From the NCBI GenBank assembly GCA_009377375.1, contig WHUE01000024.1:1-43275 (forward strand): DNA of 43,275 bases, in the 5' to 3' direction. This DNA comes from Alphaproteobacteria bacterium. GTDB taxonomy: Bacteria; Pseudomonadota; Alphaproteobacteria; MPNO01; UBA2964. Below, piece after piece: positions 7,984 to 17,100 of the stretch (positions within the stretch are counted from its first letter, which is position 1; the number at the start of each line of letters is the position of its first letter). The position numbers were made by a program, and so were the translations under genes. Below the pieces are notes generated by a model that saw nothing but the letters and a program-made list of their open reading frames with translations, was not told the DNA's origin and ran no database searches.

Positions 7984-9257
7984 GTGAACGTCAGCGCCAT
8001 TCTTCGCAGAAAAGGCGAAGCGATCTTTTCGGTCCATCCCGAATCGACGCTGCGCGAGGCGGTCCGCCTGATGGTGGAACGGCGCATCGGCTCGGTCACG
8101 GTCACCGATGACGACGACAGGCTTGTCGGCATCCTGTCCGAACGGGACATGGTCCGCATCCTGAACGACGGACAGAGGGGCTCGCGCGACCTGCCGGTCG
8201 GCGAGCTCTGCACCCGCAGCGTCATCACCTGCCGCGAGGACAATTCCATCGAGGACGTGATGACGCTGATGAGCAACAACGGCATCCGTCACCTGCCGGT
8301 CATGCGCGACGGCCGCGCCGTGGCCATGATCAGCGCGCGCGACGTGCCGGACGCGCAGAAGGAAGCGTTGCTCGCGATCTGCAGCATCAGAAGCGCGCCT
8401 ACGGTCTGGTGCTGCGCTCCAAGGAACAGGCCGAGCAGGCGAACCGCAGCAAGACCGAGTTCCTGAACCGCATGAGCCACGAGCTGCGCACGCCGCTGCA
8501 TGCGATCATCGGATTCGGCGAGCTGGTGGAACGGTAAGCGTGCGGCCCCGACGCCTCGCCGCATCTTGGCTCCTATGCCGCCGAAATCCAGGGCGCGGGC
8601 CGGCACCTGCTGGACATCGTCAACGACATCCTCGACATGTCCCGCCTGGAGATCGGCGACTGGCAGGCGGCCGACGAGCATCTGGAGATGCACGCGGAAG
8701 CCCGCGCGGCGATGGAGGAGTTCGCCGACGAGGCCGGGCGCGGCGGCATCACGCTGCGCGAGGACATGCTGCCGCCGCCGATCGGCCTGGTCGCCGACGG
8801 CGCAATGGTCCGGCAGATGCTCGGCAACCTGCTGTCCAACGCGATCAAGTTTACCCCGGAAGGCGGCTCGGTGACGCTCCGCCTGTATTCCAGCCCCGAG
8901 GAAGGGCTGCGGCTGTCGGTGATCGACACCGGGATCGGCATCCCCGAAGACGCCGTCGACTCCGTCATCCGCCCCTTCAGCCAGGCCGACGAAACGCTGA
9001 GCCGGTCGCACGGCGGGACCGGCCTGGGCCTTTCCATCGTCGATACGATGATGGCGCTGCATGACGGCGCGCTCGAGATCAAGAGCGCCAGGGGGAAAGG
9101 GACGACGCTCACTCTGCGATCCCCTCCCGCCCGGCTTACGCTGGCCCCGTTTGCGACGGAGATATGGGGGGCTGGCGGAAGGCTGAATGCCGGTCAGAGT
9201 CCGGTGAAGGTGTATATCTCGTACGCCCCGCGCCAGATCATCGACGCCGCGACGTAG
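7984..9257 (+). pseudogene. Broken CBS-domain histidine kinase
   Basis: From the GTG at 7984, two CBS domains are read (about residues 8-60 and 72-125). At about 8373 the frame shifts: a single base seems to be missing after GTTGCTC. The continuing protein is then in the other frame, with LRDLQHQKRAYGL, the phospho-histidine box SHELRTPLHAIIGFGEL (His codon 8478-8480), and then an in-frame TAA at 8535-8537. Beyond the stop the same frame runs on through ASPHLGSYAAEIQGAGRHL, the N box NLLSNAIKF, the G1 box DTGIGIPE and the G2 box GGTGLGLSIV to 9257. The original product was a soluble kinase whose CBS pair would sense an adenosyl ligand. All catalytic motifs survive, so the decay is recent or one lesion is a sequence error. 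The frame's tail overlaps terC by 64 bases. Confidence 0.85.
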
Positions 9258-9868
9258 CCGATCAGCGCCAGGCCCAGATAGCCGACCCAGTGATGGCGCT
9301 GCAGCACGCGCGCGATCAGCGCGGCCCCCGCCCCCATCAGCACCACCGACAGGGCCAGGCCGAAAATCAGCGCCGACATATGCTCCTTGGCCGCGCCGGC
9401 CACGGCGAGCACGTTGTCCAGCGACATGGAAACGTCGGCCACGATGACCTGCCAGATCGCCTGCCGGATCGTCTTCGTCCGGCCGATCGATTGGGTGGAT
9501 CCGGCGCAACCGCCGGCCGGTTCGTCTTCCGCGCCGGGCTCCATCTCGTCGAGCATTTCGGCGGCGTTGTCCTCCGCCCTCTGCTCCCGCAGCTCGCGCC
9601 ACAGCTTCCAGCATACCCAGAGCAGAAGAATGCCCCCGGCGAACAGCAGGCCGATGATGTCGAGAAGCTGCATGGTCACGGAGGCAAAGATGATCCGCAG
9701 CACGACCGCCGCGCCGATGCCGCCGACGATCACCTTGCGGCGATGCTCGGGGGCGACCCCGGCCGCCGCCATGGCGACCACGATGGCGTTGTCGCCCGCC
9801 AGCACCAGATCGATGAGCACGACCTGGAAGAAGGCCGTGATCTCGGAATAAAGGGCGTCTGTCAGCAA
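9194..9868 (-). CDS. TerC-family integral membrane protein
   Basis: A 224-residue membrane protein of the TerC/YjbE family, members of which are implicated in manganese or other metal export. The two conserved acidic motifs are present: DLVLAGDNAIVVAMA in the first helix and ADVSMSLDNVLAVAG in the second half. Their intramembrane Asp residues probably bind the metal. About seven helices are seen, with an acidic cytoplasmic loop (EDNAAEMLDEMEPGAEDE) between the halves. The best start is a TTG at 9868, since no ATG lies before the first motif; confidence in the exact start is low. I looked for a yybP-ykoY-type riboswitch upstream and could not recognise one. Confidence 0.85.
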   Translation of the reverse strand: MLTDALYSEITAFFQVVLIDLVLAGDNAIVVAMAAAGVAPEHRRKVIVGGIGAAVVLRIIFASVTMQLLDIIGLLFAGGILLLWVCWKLWRELREQRAEDNAAEMLDEMEPGAEDEPAGGCAGSTQSIGRTKTIRQAIWQVIVADVSMSLDNVLAVAGAAKEHMSALIFGLALSVVLMGAGAALIARVLQRHHWVGYLGLALIGYVAASMIWRGAYEIYTFTGL

Positions 9869-10471
9869 GGACCGGGCACTCGATGGCGACTACGGCGCGG
9901 GTTTCCGCGCTGGATTCTGCAGTGCGGCCTCGCGACAACGGATTGGCCACGGGAAAGTGCCTATTGCGAAGAGCGGATTCAAGGGCCGGGCGCCAACGTC
10001 AATTGCTTTTTTTTGCGCGGGAGCCCCTTCGCCCCCTTGCAACGTTCCTGTCATAAGGATACATCGATTGCCGGTATTATCGTTGAGGCACGACTGGCGG
10101 CATTTCGTATCCGCCGGACGACCGCTTCCAGAATGGGTTTTCACGTCGATGAACTGCCCTGAAGGTGTTGCCGCCGTTGGCGCGGGATCGGGAGGGGCAC
10201 AGTCAGCCCGTCCGGGTTTCCCGGCACGCGACTCCGCCACCGCCGGAGCAGCAACAAGGATTACCCCACGTCCCGTCGCGCAAGCGGGCCAACTACCCGA
10301 AAATTCAACCGCCCCGGCCTGATTTGCCGGGGCTTCTGCCATCCGGCCCCGGACATTAGGGGGCGGAGGGAGGGCAGTGCGGACGGCGCAGGCGGGCGCG
10401 GTCCAATCGCTCGTTACGAACAGACCGCCGCAATGGCCGCATTTTCGGCCTGTTTTGAGAAAGCACAAAAG
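9869..10471. other. 600-bp intergenic region with unexplained hairpin
   Basis: This gap separates terC and the TctA-TctB fusion gene, which diverge. It contains a run of eight T near 10008-10015, several GC-rich inverted repeats and a terminator-like hairpin at 10311-10333. The reading frames present are without ribosome binding sites. A small untranslated RNA ending at the hairpin is possible, but I recognise no known RNA family here. Confidence 0.4.
10311..10337 (+). terminator. Terminator-like hairpin in intergenic gap
   Basis: A perfect 8-base stem (GCCCCGGC at 10311-10318 with its complement at 10326-10333) encloses a 7-base loop and is followed by TTCT. No gene ends just before it on the + strand, so it may end an unannotated transcript. 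The T-tract is weak. Confidence 0.3.
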
Positions 10472-12610
10472 ATGGAAGTCTTGGACTACGGCATGCTGGA
10501 CGCCGCGACAAAGGCGTTCGGCCTCATCATGCAACCGGAACGCCTCATGTTCCTGTTCGGCGGCGTCCTGCTCGGGCTGATCCTCGGCGTGATTCCCGGG
10601 CTCGGCGGCCTGGTCGGGCTGTCGCTCCTGCTGCCCTTCACTTTCGACATGGATCCCATCACGGCGCTGGCCTTCATGATGGGGCTGCAATCGGTCACCG
10701 CCACCTCCGACAGCATCCCGGCGGTGCTGTTCGGCGTGCCAGGCACCGTGGCCTCGGCCGCTACCATCATGGACGGCTTTCCCATGGCGAAGAAGGGCGA
10801 GGCCGGGCGCGCGCTGGGTGCCGCCTATACCGCCTCGGTCATGGGCGGTCTGTTCGGCGCGCTGCTGCTCGGGGTCAGCATCCCCGCGCTGCGCCCGATC
10901 ATGCTGTATATCGGATCGCCTGAGCTTCTGTCCTTCTGCATCTTCGGCATCTCCCTGGTCGCCGTCCTCAGCGGCGCGTCGCCGTTCAAGGGCATGGCCG
11001 CGGCCTGCCTCGGCATCCTGATCGCAACCGCGGGCGACGATCCGCAGACCGGCACGCTGCGCTGGACCTTCGGCTCGCTCTATCTGTGGGACGGGCTGCC
11101 GGTGGTGCCTCTTGCTCTGGGCGTGTTCGCCCTGCCCGAGCTGGCCGACCTCGCCATCGCCAACAAGTCGATCTACACCGGCAAGGTGATGAGCGCGACC
11201 CAGGGGCAGATGCAGGGCGTGCGCGATGCCTTCAAGCACTGGTGGCTGGTGCTGCGCTGCTCCTGGATCGGCGCGGGTCTCGGCGCGGTGCCCGGCATCG
11301 GCGCCTCGATCATCGACTGGGTGGCCTACGGCCACGCGGCGCGGAGCGAGAAGGGTGCGAAAGACACCTTCGCCAAGGGCGACGTCCGCGGCGTGATCGC
11401 CTCCGAATCCTCGAACAACGCCAAGGAAGGCGGCGCCCTCGTGCCGACCATCGCCTTCGGCGTGCCGGGCTCGGCGTCGATGGCGCTGATCCTCGGCGCC
11501 TTCCTGATCCACGGCATCGTGCCCGGTCCGGACATGCTGACCAAGCATCTCGACATCACCTATTCGCTGGTCTGGTCGGTCGCTATCGCCAACATCCTCG
11601 GTGCCGGCACCTGCTTCATGTTCGCCAACCAGTTCGCCAAGCTGGCGCTGGTGCGGGCCGGCATCCTGGTGCCCACCGTCCTGGCCGTCACCTATGTCGG
11701 CGCGTTCCAGGGTTCGCGGGCCTGGGGCGATCTCTACGCCCTGCTGTTCTTCGGCGTGCTCGGCTGGATCATGAAGCGGTTCAAGTGGCCCCGCCCGCCG
11801 CTGATCCTGGGCTTCGTGCTCGGCGGGCTGATCGAACGCTACATGTTCATCTCGGTCGAGCGCTATGCGTGGGAATGGCTCGGCCATCCTGTCGTGCTGG
11901 TGGTGCTGTTCATCACCTTCTGGGGACTGTTCAGCCCGATGATCAAGGACTGGATGGCCCGCCGCAAGCTGCCGCCGGAGCAGCGCCAGGCGACCAGATA
12001 CCGCTTCGGCTTCCAGCGCGAGAAGGTGGGTCTTCCGCACGCCTTCACCCTGTTCATGGCAGGCGTGTTCGCGGTGGCGATCGCCGTCGCGTCCGGGTGG
12101 GAGTTCGGCGCCAGGCTGGTGCCGCTGGTGGTCTGCTGGACCGGGCTGGTGTTCACGCTCGGTTACCTTGCGACGGACCTGCTGGTCTCCGCCGGCGGAC
12201 GCGAGATCGGCGCCGCCGACATGAGCGGCGCGAAGGCGGATTTCGCCCAGCGGGCCCACGAGATCGAGGAAGAGGTGGCCAAGGAGGTCCATTTCGACCT
12301 CAGCCAGGATTTCGGCGAGCTGAGCGAGAACGAGGTCTTCAAACGCTGGCTGGTCTATGTCGGCTGGTGCACGGGCTTCATCGTCGCCGGACACCTGGTC
12401 GGGCTGATGCCGGCGACCCTGCTGTTCCTCGTGTTCTACATGCGCTTCGAGGCGAAGGAGAGCTGGTTCCTCACCCTGTCGATCGCCCTGCCGCTGTGGA
12501 TCGGCTACTACCTGCTGTTCCATGTGCTGCTGATCGTGCCCTGGCCGCAGTCGCTGCTGGGCGAACTGTTCCCGATCCTGCGCACGACGTTCTACTTCAA
12601 CCTGTTCTGA
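10472..12610 (+). CDS. TTT permease, TctA fused to TctB-like domain
   Basis: A 712-residue inner-membrane protein. Residues 1 to about 510 are a TctA large permease subunit, with the family loops GVIPGLGGLVGLSLLLPFTF and GALVPTIAFGVPGSASMAL and about twelve helices. After a linker, residues about 530-710 hold four to five further helices in the layout of the small subunit TctB, interrupted by an acidic stretch (AHEIEEEVAKEVHFDLSQ). The fusion should work with a periplasmic TctC receptor to import an organic acid with a cation gradient. No receptor gene is adjacent; the four orphan receptors at 21-26 kb are candidates. The ATG at 10472 (MEVLDYG) matches relatives, and an in-frame ATG at 10433 is the alternative. 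A strong terminator follows the gene. Confidence 0.88.
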   Translation: MEVLDYGMLDAATKAFGLIMQPERLMFLFGGVLLGLILGVIPGLGGLVGLSLLLPFTFDMDPITALAFMMGLQSVTATSDSIPAVLFGVPGTVASAATIMDGFPMAKKGEAGRALGAAYTASVMGGLFGALLLGVSIPALRPIMLYIGSPELLSFCIFGISLVAVLSGASPFKGMAAACLGILIATAGDDPQTGTLRWTFGSLYLWDGLPVVPLALGVFALPELADLAIANKSIYTGKVMSATQGQMQGVRDAFKHWWLVLRCSWIGAGLGAVPGIGASIIDWVAYGHAARSEKGAKDTFAKGDVRGVIASESSNNAKEGGALVPTIAFGVPGSASMALILGAFLIHGIVPGPDMLTKHLDITYSLVWSVAIANILGAGTCFMFANQFAKLALVRAGILVPTVLAVTYVGAFQGSRAWGDLYALLFFGVLGWIMKRFKWPRPPLILGFVLGGLIERYMFISVERYAWEWLGHPVVLVVLFITFWGLFSPMIKDWMARRKLPPEQRQATRYRFGFQREKVGLPHAFTLFMAGVFAVAIAVASGWEFGARLVPLVVCWTGLVFTLGYLATDLLVSAGGREIGAADMSGAKADFAQRAHEIEEEVAKEVHFDLSQDFGELSENEVFKRWLVYVGWCTGFIVAGHLVGLMPATLLFLVFYMRFEAKESWFLTLSIALPLWIGYYLLFHVLLIVPWPQSLLGELFPILRTTFYFNLF

Positions 12611-12655
12611 CGACCGGTTGATCCGGGGAGCGACTCCCGCTCCCCCGCAGCTTGT

Positions 12656-12697
12656 GACCGCCCCCGTTTCATGGCAAACGGGGGCGGTTGCTTTTTG
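12656..12697 (+). terminator. Rho-independent terminator after TctA-TctB gene
   Basis: A 13-base stem (12657-12669 with 12676-12688, core CCGCCCCCGTTT and its complement) with a 6-base loop is followed by a T-tract at 12692-12696. It lies 46 bases after the permease stop codon. Confidence 0.85.
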
Positions 12698-12742
12698 GGC
12701 CTGTGACGCCGTCGACGGCAACGGCGCGGTCGCGAGGGGACG

Positions 12743-13366
12743 ATGAGCGAAGACGGCGACAGGCAGTGGTCGCGCTACTACGACAAGACCGGCGCCCACC
12801 CGCCCCGGCGCACCCTGCTGTTCGCGCTGGACAGGTTCGATGCCGAAGCCTCATCCGACGGGGCGCGCTTCGCCGCCGATCTGGGCTGCGGCAACGGCCG
12901 GGACACGATCGAGCTGCTGAGGCGCTGCTGGCACGTGCTGGCCATCGATGCCGAGCCCGCGGCGATCGAGGGGCTGCGCGCGCGCAACGACCTGCCGGAG
13001 GGCTGGGAGGCCCGGCTCGAGACCAGGGTCTCCCGGTTCGAGGCGGTCGAACTGCCCGAAGGGCTCGACCTGGTCAATTCGAGCTTCGCCCTGCCGCTGG
13101 TCCCCGCCCCCGCCTTTCCGGATATGTGGGACGGCCTCGTCGCCAGCCTGCGCCCCGGCGGGCGAGTGAGCTGCCAGCTCTTCGGCGACCGCGATTCCTG
13201 GGTGGGGGATACGACCATCACCTTCTTCACCCGGGGCGGCGCCGAGGCGCTGGTCAATCCGCTGGAAGTGGAGCTGTTCGAGGAGGAAGAGGACGACAGC
13301 ACGACCCCGCGCGGCACGGTCAAGCACTGGCATCTGTTCCACATCGTCGCCCGCAAACCGGAATAG
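12743..13366 (+). CDS. SAM-dependent class I methyltransferase
   Basis: A 207-residue soluble methyltransferase of the Rossmann-fold class. Motif I is ADLGCGNGRDTIELL (D46 to about L59), the acidic residue ending strand beta-2 is D69 in VLAIDAE, and GLDLVNSSFALPL is the post-motif region that includes a substrate-facing segment. It resembles TehB-like or small-molecule methyltransferases; the substrate cannot be named. The ATG at 12743 is preceded by GAGGGGACG. The gene stands alone after a terminator and converges on the sensor kinase gene, 43 bases away. Confidence 0.85.
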   Translation: MSEDGDRQWSRYYDKTGAHPPRRTLLFALDRFDAEASSDGARFAADLGCGNGRDTIELLRRCWHVLAIDAEPAAIEGLRARNDLPEGWEARLETRVSRFEAVELPEGLDLVNSSFALPLVPAPAFPDMWDGLVASLRPGGRVSCQLFGDRDSWVGDTTITFFTRGGAEALVNPLEVELFEEEEDDSTTPRGTVKHWHLFHIVARKPE

Positions 13367-13409
13367 GACACGGGCGGCGCCCGGACGCTCCCGCCGCTGC
13401 CGCGCCGCT

Positions 13410-14792
13410 TCAGCGAGGACGCGCGGGCAGGACGACCACGGCGCGGAGCCCGGCCGTCCCGTCTTCGCGGTCCTCCAGCCGCAGCGCGCCGCCATGCACG
13501 CGCACGACGGCCCGCACGAGGCTGAGCCCGAGCCCGCTGCCGGTCCTGTGCCGGCTGGCCTCGAGCCGCACGAAACGGTCCTGCACGCGTTCGCGATCGG
13601 CCGCCGGTATTCCAGGGCCGCTGTCGGTCACGGACAGTTCGCAGCCCTGCGCGCCACGCCGCGCGGCGACACAAACCTCGCCGCCGCGCGGGGTATACTT
13701 GATGGCATTGTCGAGCAGGTTGGACAACGCCTGCGACAGCAGGTGACGCTCGCCGGCCACCGTCAGCCCGTCCGCCGTCTCCACTGTCAGCGCCAGGCCG
13801 TGATCCTCGGCCAGCGGGGCATAAAGCTCGGCGACGTCCCGCGCCAGCGCCCCGAAATCGAGCGGCACCAGCTGTGCGCTCTGGGCGCCCGCATCCAGCT
13901 CGGCGATCAGCAGCAGCGCGTTGAACGTGTTCAGAAGCGCCTCGGCCTCGGCAACCGTGTCCTCCAGCGCGGCGCGGCAGGCCTGCGGATCCTCCGGCTG
14001 CGCCAGCGTGACCTCCAGCCGCGTCCGCAGCCGGTGCAGCGGCCCACGCAGGTCATGCGCGATGTTGTCCGTCACCTGCCGCATGGCGTCCAGGAGCTGC
14101 TCGATCCGGTCCAGCATGGCATTGACGTTGACGGCGAGCTGGTCGAGCTCGTCGCCGCTGCCTCTGATGGCGACGCGGCGCGTCAGGTCCCCGGCCATGA
14201 TGCCGCGGGCGGCGGCGTTGACCGTCTCCACCCGGCGCAGCAGCCGGCGGCTCATCAGCACGCCCCCGGCCAGACCGAACGCCACGGTCAGCGCCAGCGC
14301 CCAGAGGACCGTCTCGCGCAGCCGGCGCTGAAACAGCTGCCGTGCCTCGACATCGCGCCCGACCAGCAGCCGGAACCCGCCCGGCAGCAGCAGAAGCCGC
14401 GCCCGGGCCTGATGCTCGAGGTCGACGCCGCCGACGGTGCGCCCATAGGCGAAGTCGATCCAGCCCGCTGTCCCGGCCGGCGCGGGGGGCATGGAGTCCA
14501 GGTTTCCCGCCAGCGGACGGCCATCGGCCGTGGTCAGCAGATAGAGGCTCTCGCGCTGGTTGCGGCTGCGCTCGATCACCACCGCCGTGAGCCCGGTAAG
14601 GCCGGTGACGCGGTACTGCTCGCCCAGCCCGGTAATCTCGGCGCGGATGGTCTCGTCGGTCTGCTTGGCGATGAATCCTGCCGTGTTCCAGTAGACGAAG
14701 CCCAGCACGCAGAGCGCGGACACGGTGAACAGCGCGAGGTAGATCAGCGCCAGCCGGAAGGTGGAGGTGCGGAGCAGCTTAGACCGGGGCAC
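13410..14792 (-). CDS. Membrane sensor histidine kinase of HtrA-linked system
   Basis: A 460-residue sensor kinase. Transmembrane helix 1 (about residues 13-36) and helix 2 (about 160-181) flank a periplasmic domain of about 120 residues. A HAMP linker (about 182-235), the phospho-accepting H246 in NIAHDLRGPLHRL, and an ATPase domain with LSNLLDNAIKYTP, DSGPGIP and GSGLGLSLV follow. It should autophosphorylate on an envelope signal and pass phosphate to the regulator immediately upstream. The start is a GTG at 14792 that overlaps the regulator's stop by 14 bases, typical of coupled translation; a longer frame starting at 14837 is rejected. HtrA, regulator and kinase form one operon, so the signal may be envelope protein damage. 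Confidence 0.92.
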   Translation of the reverse strand: MPRSKLLRTSTFRLALIYLALFTVSALCVLGFVYWNTAGFIAKQTDETIRAEITGLGEQYRVTGLTGLTAVVIERSRNQRESLYLLTTADGRPLAGNLDSMPPAPAGTAGWIDFAYGRTVGGVDLEHQARARLLLLPGGFRLLVGRDVEARQLFQRRLRETVLWALALTVAFGLAGGVLMSRRLLRRVETVNAAARGIMAGDLTRRVAIRGSGDELDQLAVNVNAMLDRIEQLLDAMRQVTDNIAHDLRGPLHRLRTRLEVTLAQPEDPQACRAALEDTVAEAEALLNTFNALLLIAELDAGAQSAQLVPLDFGALARDVAELYAPLAEDHGLALTVETADGLTVAGERHLLSQALSNLLDNAIKYTPRGGEVCVAARRGAQGCELSVTDSGPGIPAADRERVQDRFVRLEASRHRTGSGLGLSLVRAVVRVHGGALRLEDREDGTAGLRAVVVLPARPR

Positions 14793-15456
14793 GGAGACAG
14801 TACCCCGCGCCGCGCACCGTGTGCAGCAGCGGCGCATCGAAACCGCGGTCGATCTTGGCCCGCAGCCGGCTGATATGCACGTCGATCACGTTGGTCTGCG
14901 GATCGAAATGATATTCCCAGACATGCTCCAGCAGCATGGTGCGGGTCACGACCTGCCCGGCGTGGCGCATCAGGTATTCGAGCATCGTGAATTCGCGCGG
15001 CTGCAGGTCGATCCGCGTGCCCGCCCGCGTCACCTCGCGCGACAGCAGGTCCATCTCCAACCCGTTGACGACGAGCTTCGACTGGGTGTCCAGCGCGCCC
15101 CGCCGGCGCCCCAACGCCTCGATGCGCGCTAGGAGCTCGGAGAACGCGAACGGCTTGACGAGATAATCGTCGCCGCCCGCGCGGAGCCCGGCGACCCGGT
15201 CGTCCACCTTGCCCAGCGCGCTGAGGAAAAGCACCGGCGTCGCCATGCCGCCCGCGCGCAGCCGGCGCACCAGCTCCAGACCGTCGAGCCCGGGCAGCAT
15301 GCGGTCGACCACGATGACGTCGTAGCTGCCGGTCGTCGCCATGCGCAGGCCGTCCTCGCCGTCCACCGCATGGTCGGCGACCATGCCGCTTTCGCGCAGC
15401 CCCTTCACCATGTAGCGGACGACATCGGCATCGTCCTCGACGATCAGAACACGCAT
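14779..15456 (-). CDS. OmpR-family response regulator of HtrA-linked system
   Basis: A 225-residue response regulator. The receiver (residues 2-115) has E7-D8-D9, phosphoacceptor D51 in VIVVDRMLPG and K101 in YLVKPF. The winged-helix DNA-binding domain (about 130-222) includes LQPREFTMLEYLMRH and ends GAGYCLRAPV. It is the partner of the kinase that overlaps its 3' end. The ATG at 15456 begins directly at the receiver and has AGGCGGA upstream; the longer open frame to 15534 is not needed. The htrA gene lies 114 bases upstream on the same strand with a strong hairpin in between. A plausible role is control of htrA and other envelope genes, by analogy with CpxR-type systems; this is inferred from context. 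Confidence 0.92.
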   Translation of the reverse strand: MRVLIVEDDADVVRYMVKGLRESGMVADHAVDGEDGLRMATTGSYDVIVVDRMLPGLDGLELVRRLRAGGMATPVLFLSALGKVDDRVAGLRAGGDDYLVKPFAFSELLARIEALGRRRGALDTQSKLVVNGLEMDLLSREVTRAGTRIDLQPREFTMLEYLMRHAGQVVTRTMLLEHVWEYHFDPQTNVIDVHISRLRAKIDRGFDAPLLHTVRGAGYCLRAPV

Positions 15457-15503
15457 GGCCGTCCGCCTGTTTCCGCCGAACCGTGCAGAGTCTAGACGAA
15501 GCA

Positions 15504-15531
15504 CGGGGCCGGCGCATCCGCGCCGGCCCCG
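15504..15531 (-). terminator. Strong GC hairpin between htrA and regulator
   Basis: A perfect 12-base stem (15504-15515 with 15520-15531) and a 4-base loop lie 40 bases after the htrA stop. No T-tract follows on either strand. It may partly terminate, or protect the htrA mRNA end, so that protease and regulator are made in different amounts. Confidence 0.45.
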
Positions 15532-15570
15532 CACCCTGGCTTCCCGGTCGGGGGGGAGGGGAGGACCCGG

Positions 15571-17100
15571 TCAGCCAACAGGCAATGCGACGAAACGATC
15601 CACGCCTTCGCGCCGCACCATCAGCAGCACAGCCTTGCGCTCGCCGGAGACGGACTCGTCCAGCCGTTGTGCGGCCTCTGCCGCGTTGCGGATTTTCTTG
15701 CCGTCGACCGCCACGATCACGTCGCCTTCGCTGAGACCTTTCGCAGCGGCCGGACCGTCCGGGGCCACGCCGGTGACCACGGCGCCGCTGACGCCGCCGT
15801 CGATGCCGTAAGTCTCGCGCGCCGCCTCGTTCACGGTGGCCAGGCTCATGCCAAACACGGTCTTCCCCGTCTCGCTGCCGTCCGGCGGGGCAGAGGCGAG
15901 CTTCTCCGCCGATGGCCGCGTGCCGAGTTCGACCGAGACGTCCCGTGTGTCGCCGTCGCGAAGCACCTTGAGCCTTGCGGTGCTGCCGGGGCGCAGCCCG
16001 GCCACGGCGCGCGGCAGGTCGCCCGCCTTGGAAATCTCCGCGCCGTCGACGGAAAGGATCAGGTCGCCCTGCTGCAAGCCGGCGGTGCGGGCGGGGCCGT
16101 CGGGCCGCACCTTCGTTACGATGGCGCCCTTCGGCCGGTCGAAGCCGAAGGTCTCAGCGATATCGGGCGTGACCGCCTGGATTTCCACGCCGAGCCAGCC
16201 GCGTTCCACCTTGCCGTGCTCGCGCAGCTCCGCGATCACATGCCGCGCGGTGGAAGACGGAATGGCGAAGCCGATGCCGACATTGCCGCCGCTGGGCGAG
16301 AAGATCGCCGTATTCACCCCGACGACCTCGCCCTTCAGGTTGAAGGTCGGCCCGCCCGAATTGCCCTGGTTGATCGGCGCGTCGATCTGGATGAAGTCGT
16401 CATACGGACCCGCGCCGATGGCGCGCCCGGTCGCCGACACGATCCCGGTGGTCGCCGTGTGATCCAGCCCGAACGGGTTGCCGACCGCGATCACCCAGCG
16501 GCCGGGACGCGGCGTGGGGTCCTTGCTGAACTGTACGAAGGGCAGCGGCCGGCCGGCCTCGATCTTGACCAGCGCAAGATCGGTTTCCGGGTCCCTGCCG
16601 ATCAGCTTGGCGTCGAAGCTGCTCCCGTCCTGCAGGGTGACGGAGATCTTGTCGGCCTCGCCGACCACATGGTTGTTGGTGACGACGTGGCCTTCGGCGT
16701 CGATGATGAATCCGGAACCCAACCCTTTTCTCGCCGGGCCGGGCTGTGGAGGACCGCCGGGCGCGCCGAATCCCTCGGGCAGCTGGTCGCCGAAGAACCG
16801 CTTGAAGAACTCCTCCATCCCCTTCGGCATTCCCGGCGGCGCGGCCGTCCCGGCCACCGGCCGCGCAGTCACCTGAACGTTCACGACGGCGGGGCTGACC
16901 CGCTCGATCACCTCGGTGAAATCGGCAGGCATCATGCCCGGCGTCACGGTGGTGCTGCGCGGCACCGGCTCCGCCGTGGCCAGTCCGATCGGGCTCACCG
17001 CAGACCCCGCGGCCAGCCCGGCAACAACCGCAGCGGCGATCGTCGCACCTGTAGCGGCCCGCGTCCGTCCCACCAGTTTGCGAATCTGCTGACAGTCCAT
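15571..17100 (-). CDS. HtrA/DegP-family periplasmic serine protease
   Basis: A 509-residue Do-family protease. An N-terminal hydrophobic segment (about residues 19-43) exports it. The trypsin-like domain holds the triad H144 (VVTNNHVV), D174 (ETDLALVK) and S248 (INQGNSGGP). Two PDZ domains follow, about 303-395 and 420-505, with ligand-loop residues GWLGV. It degrades and probably chaperones misfolded envelope proteins. The ATG at 17100 has an excellent GAGAGGAAG ribosome binding site; a GTG 36 bases upstream is less likely. A GC hairpin (17132-17151) sits in the leader. It is the first gene of an operon with the regulator and sensor kinase, and a repeat near 17191-17216 may be the operator. 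Confidence 0.94.
   Translation of the reverse strand: MDCQQIRKLVGRTRAATGATIAAAVVAGLAAGSAVSPIGLATAEPVPRSTTVTPGMMPADFTEVIERVSPAVVNVQVTARPVAGTAAPPGMPKGMEEFFKRFFGDQLPEGFGAPGGPPQPGPARKGLGSGFIIDAEGHVVTNNHVVGEADKISVTLQDGSSFDAKLIGRDPETDLALVKIEAGRPLPFVQFSKDPTPRPGRWVIAVGNPFGLDHTATTGIVSATGRAIGAGPYDDFIQIDAPINQGNSGGPTFNLKGEVVGVNTAIFSPSGGNVGIGFAIPSSTARHVIAELREHGKVERGWLGVEIQAVTPDIAETFGFDRPKGAIVTKVRPDGPARTAGLQQGDLILSVDGAEISKAGDLPRAVAGLRPGSTARLKVLRDGDTRDVSVELGTRPSAEKLASAPPDGSETGKTVFGMSLATVNEAARETYGIDGGVSGAVVTGVAPDGPAAAKGLSEGDVIVAVDGKKIRNAAEAAQRLDESVSGERKAVLLMVRREGVDRFVALPVG

Noticed and set aside
7984..9257. Programmed frameshift and stop readthrough in the CBS-kinase
   Set aside because: No slippery heptamer or stimulatory pattern is seen at 8373, and two separate lesions point to decay or sequence error.
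9869..10000. Manganese (yybP-ykoY) riboswitch upstream of terC
   Set aside because: The conserved core of that riboswitch could not be recognised in this stretch.
9957..10322. 121-codon open frame in the intergenic gap
   Set aside because: It has no ribosome binding site and low-complexity composition.
9890..12799. 969-codon - strand open frame
   Set aside because: It is antisense to the permease fusion and extends over a terminator; no domain is visible.
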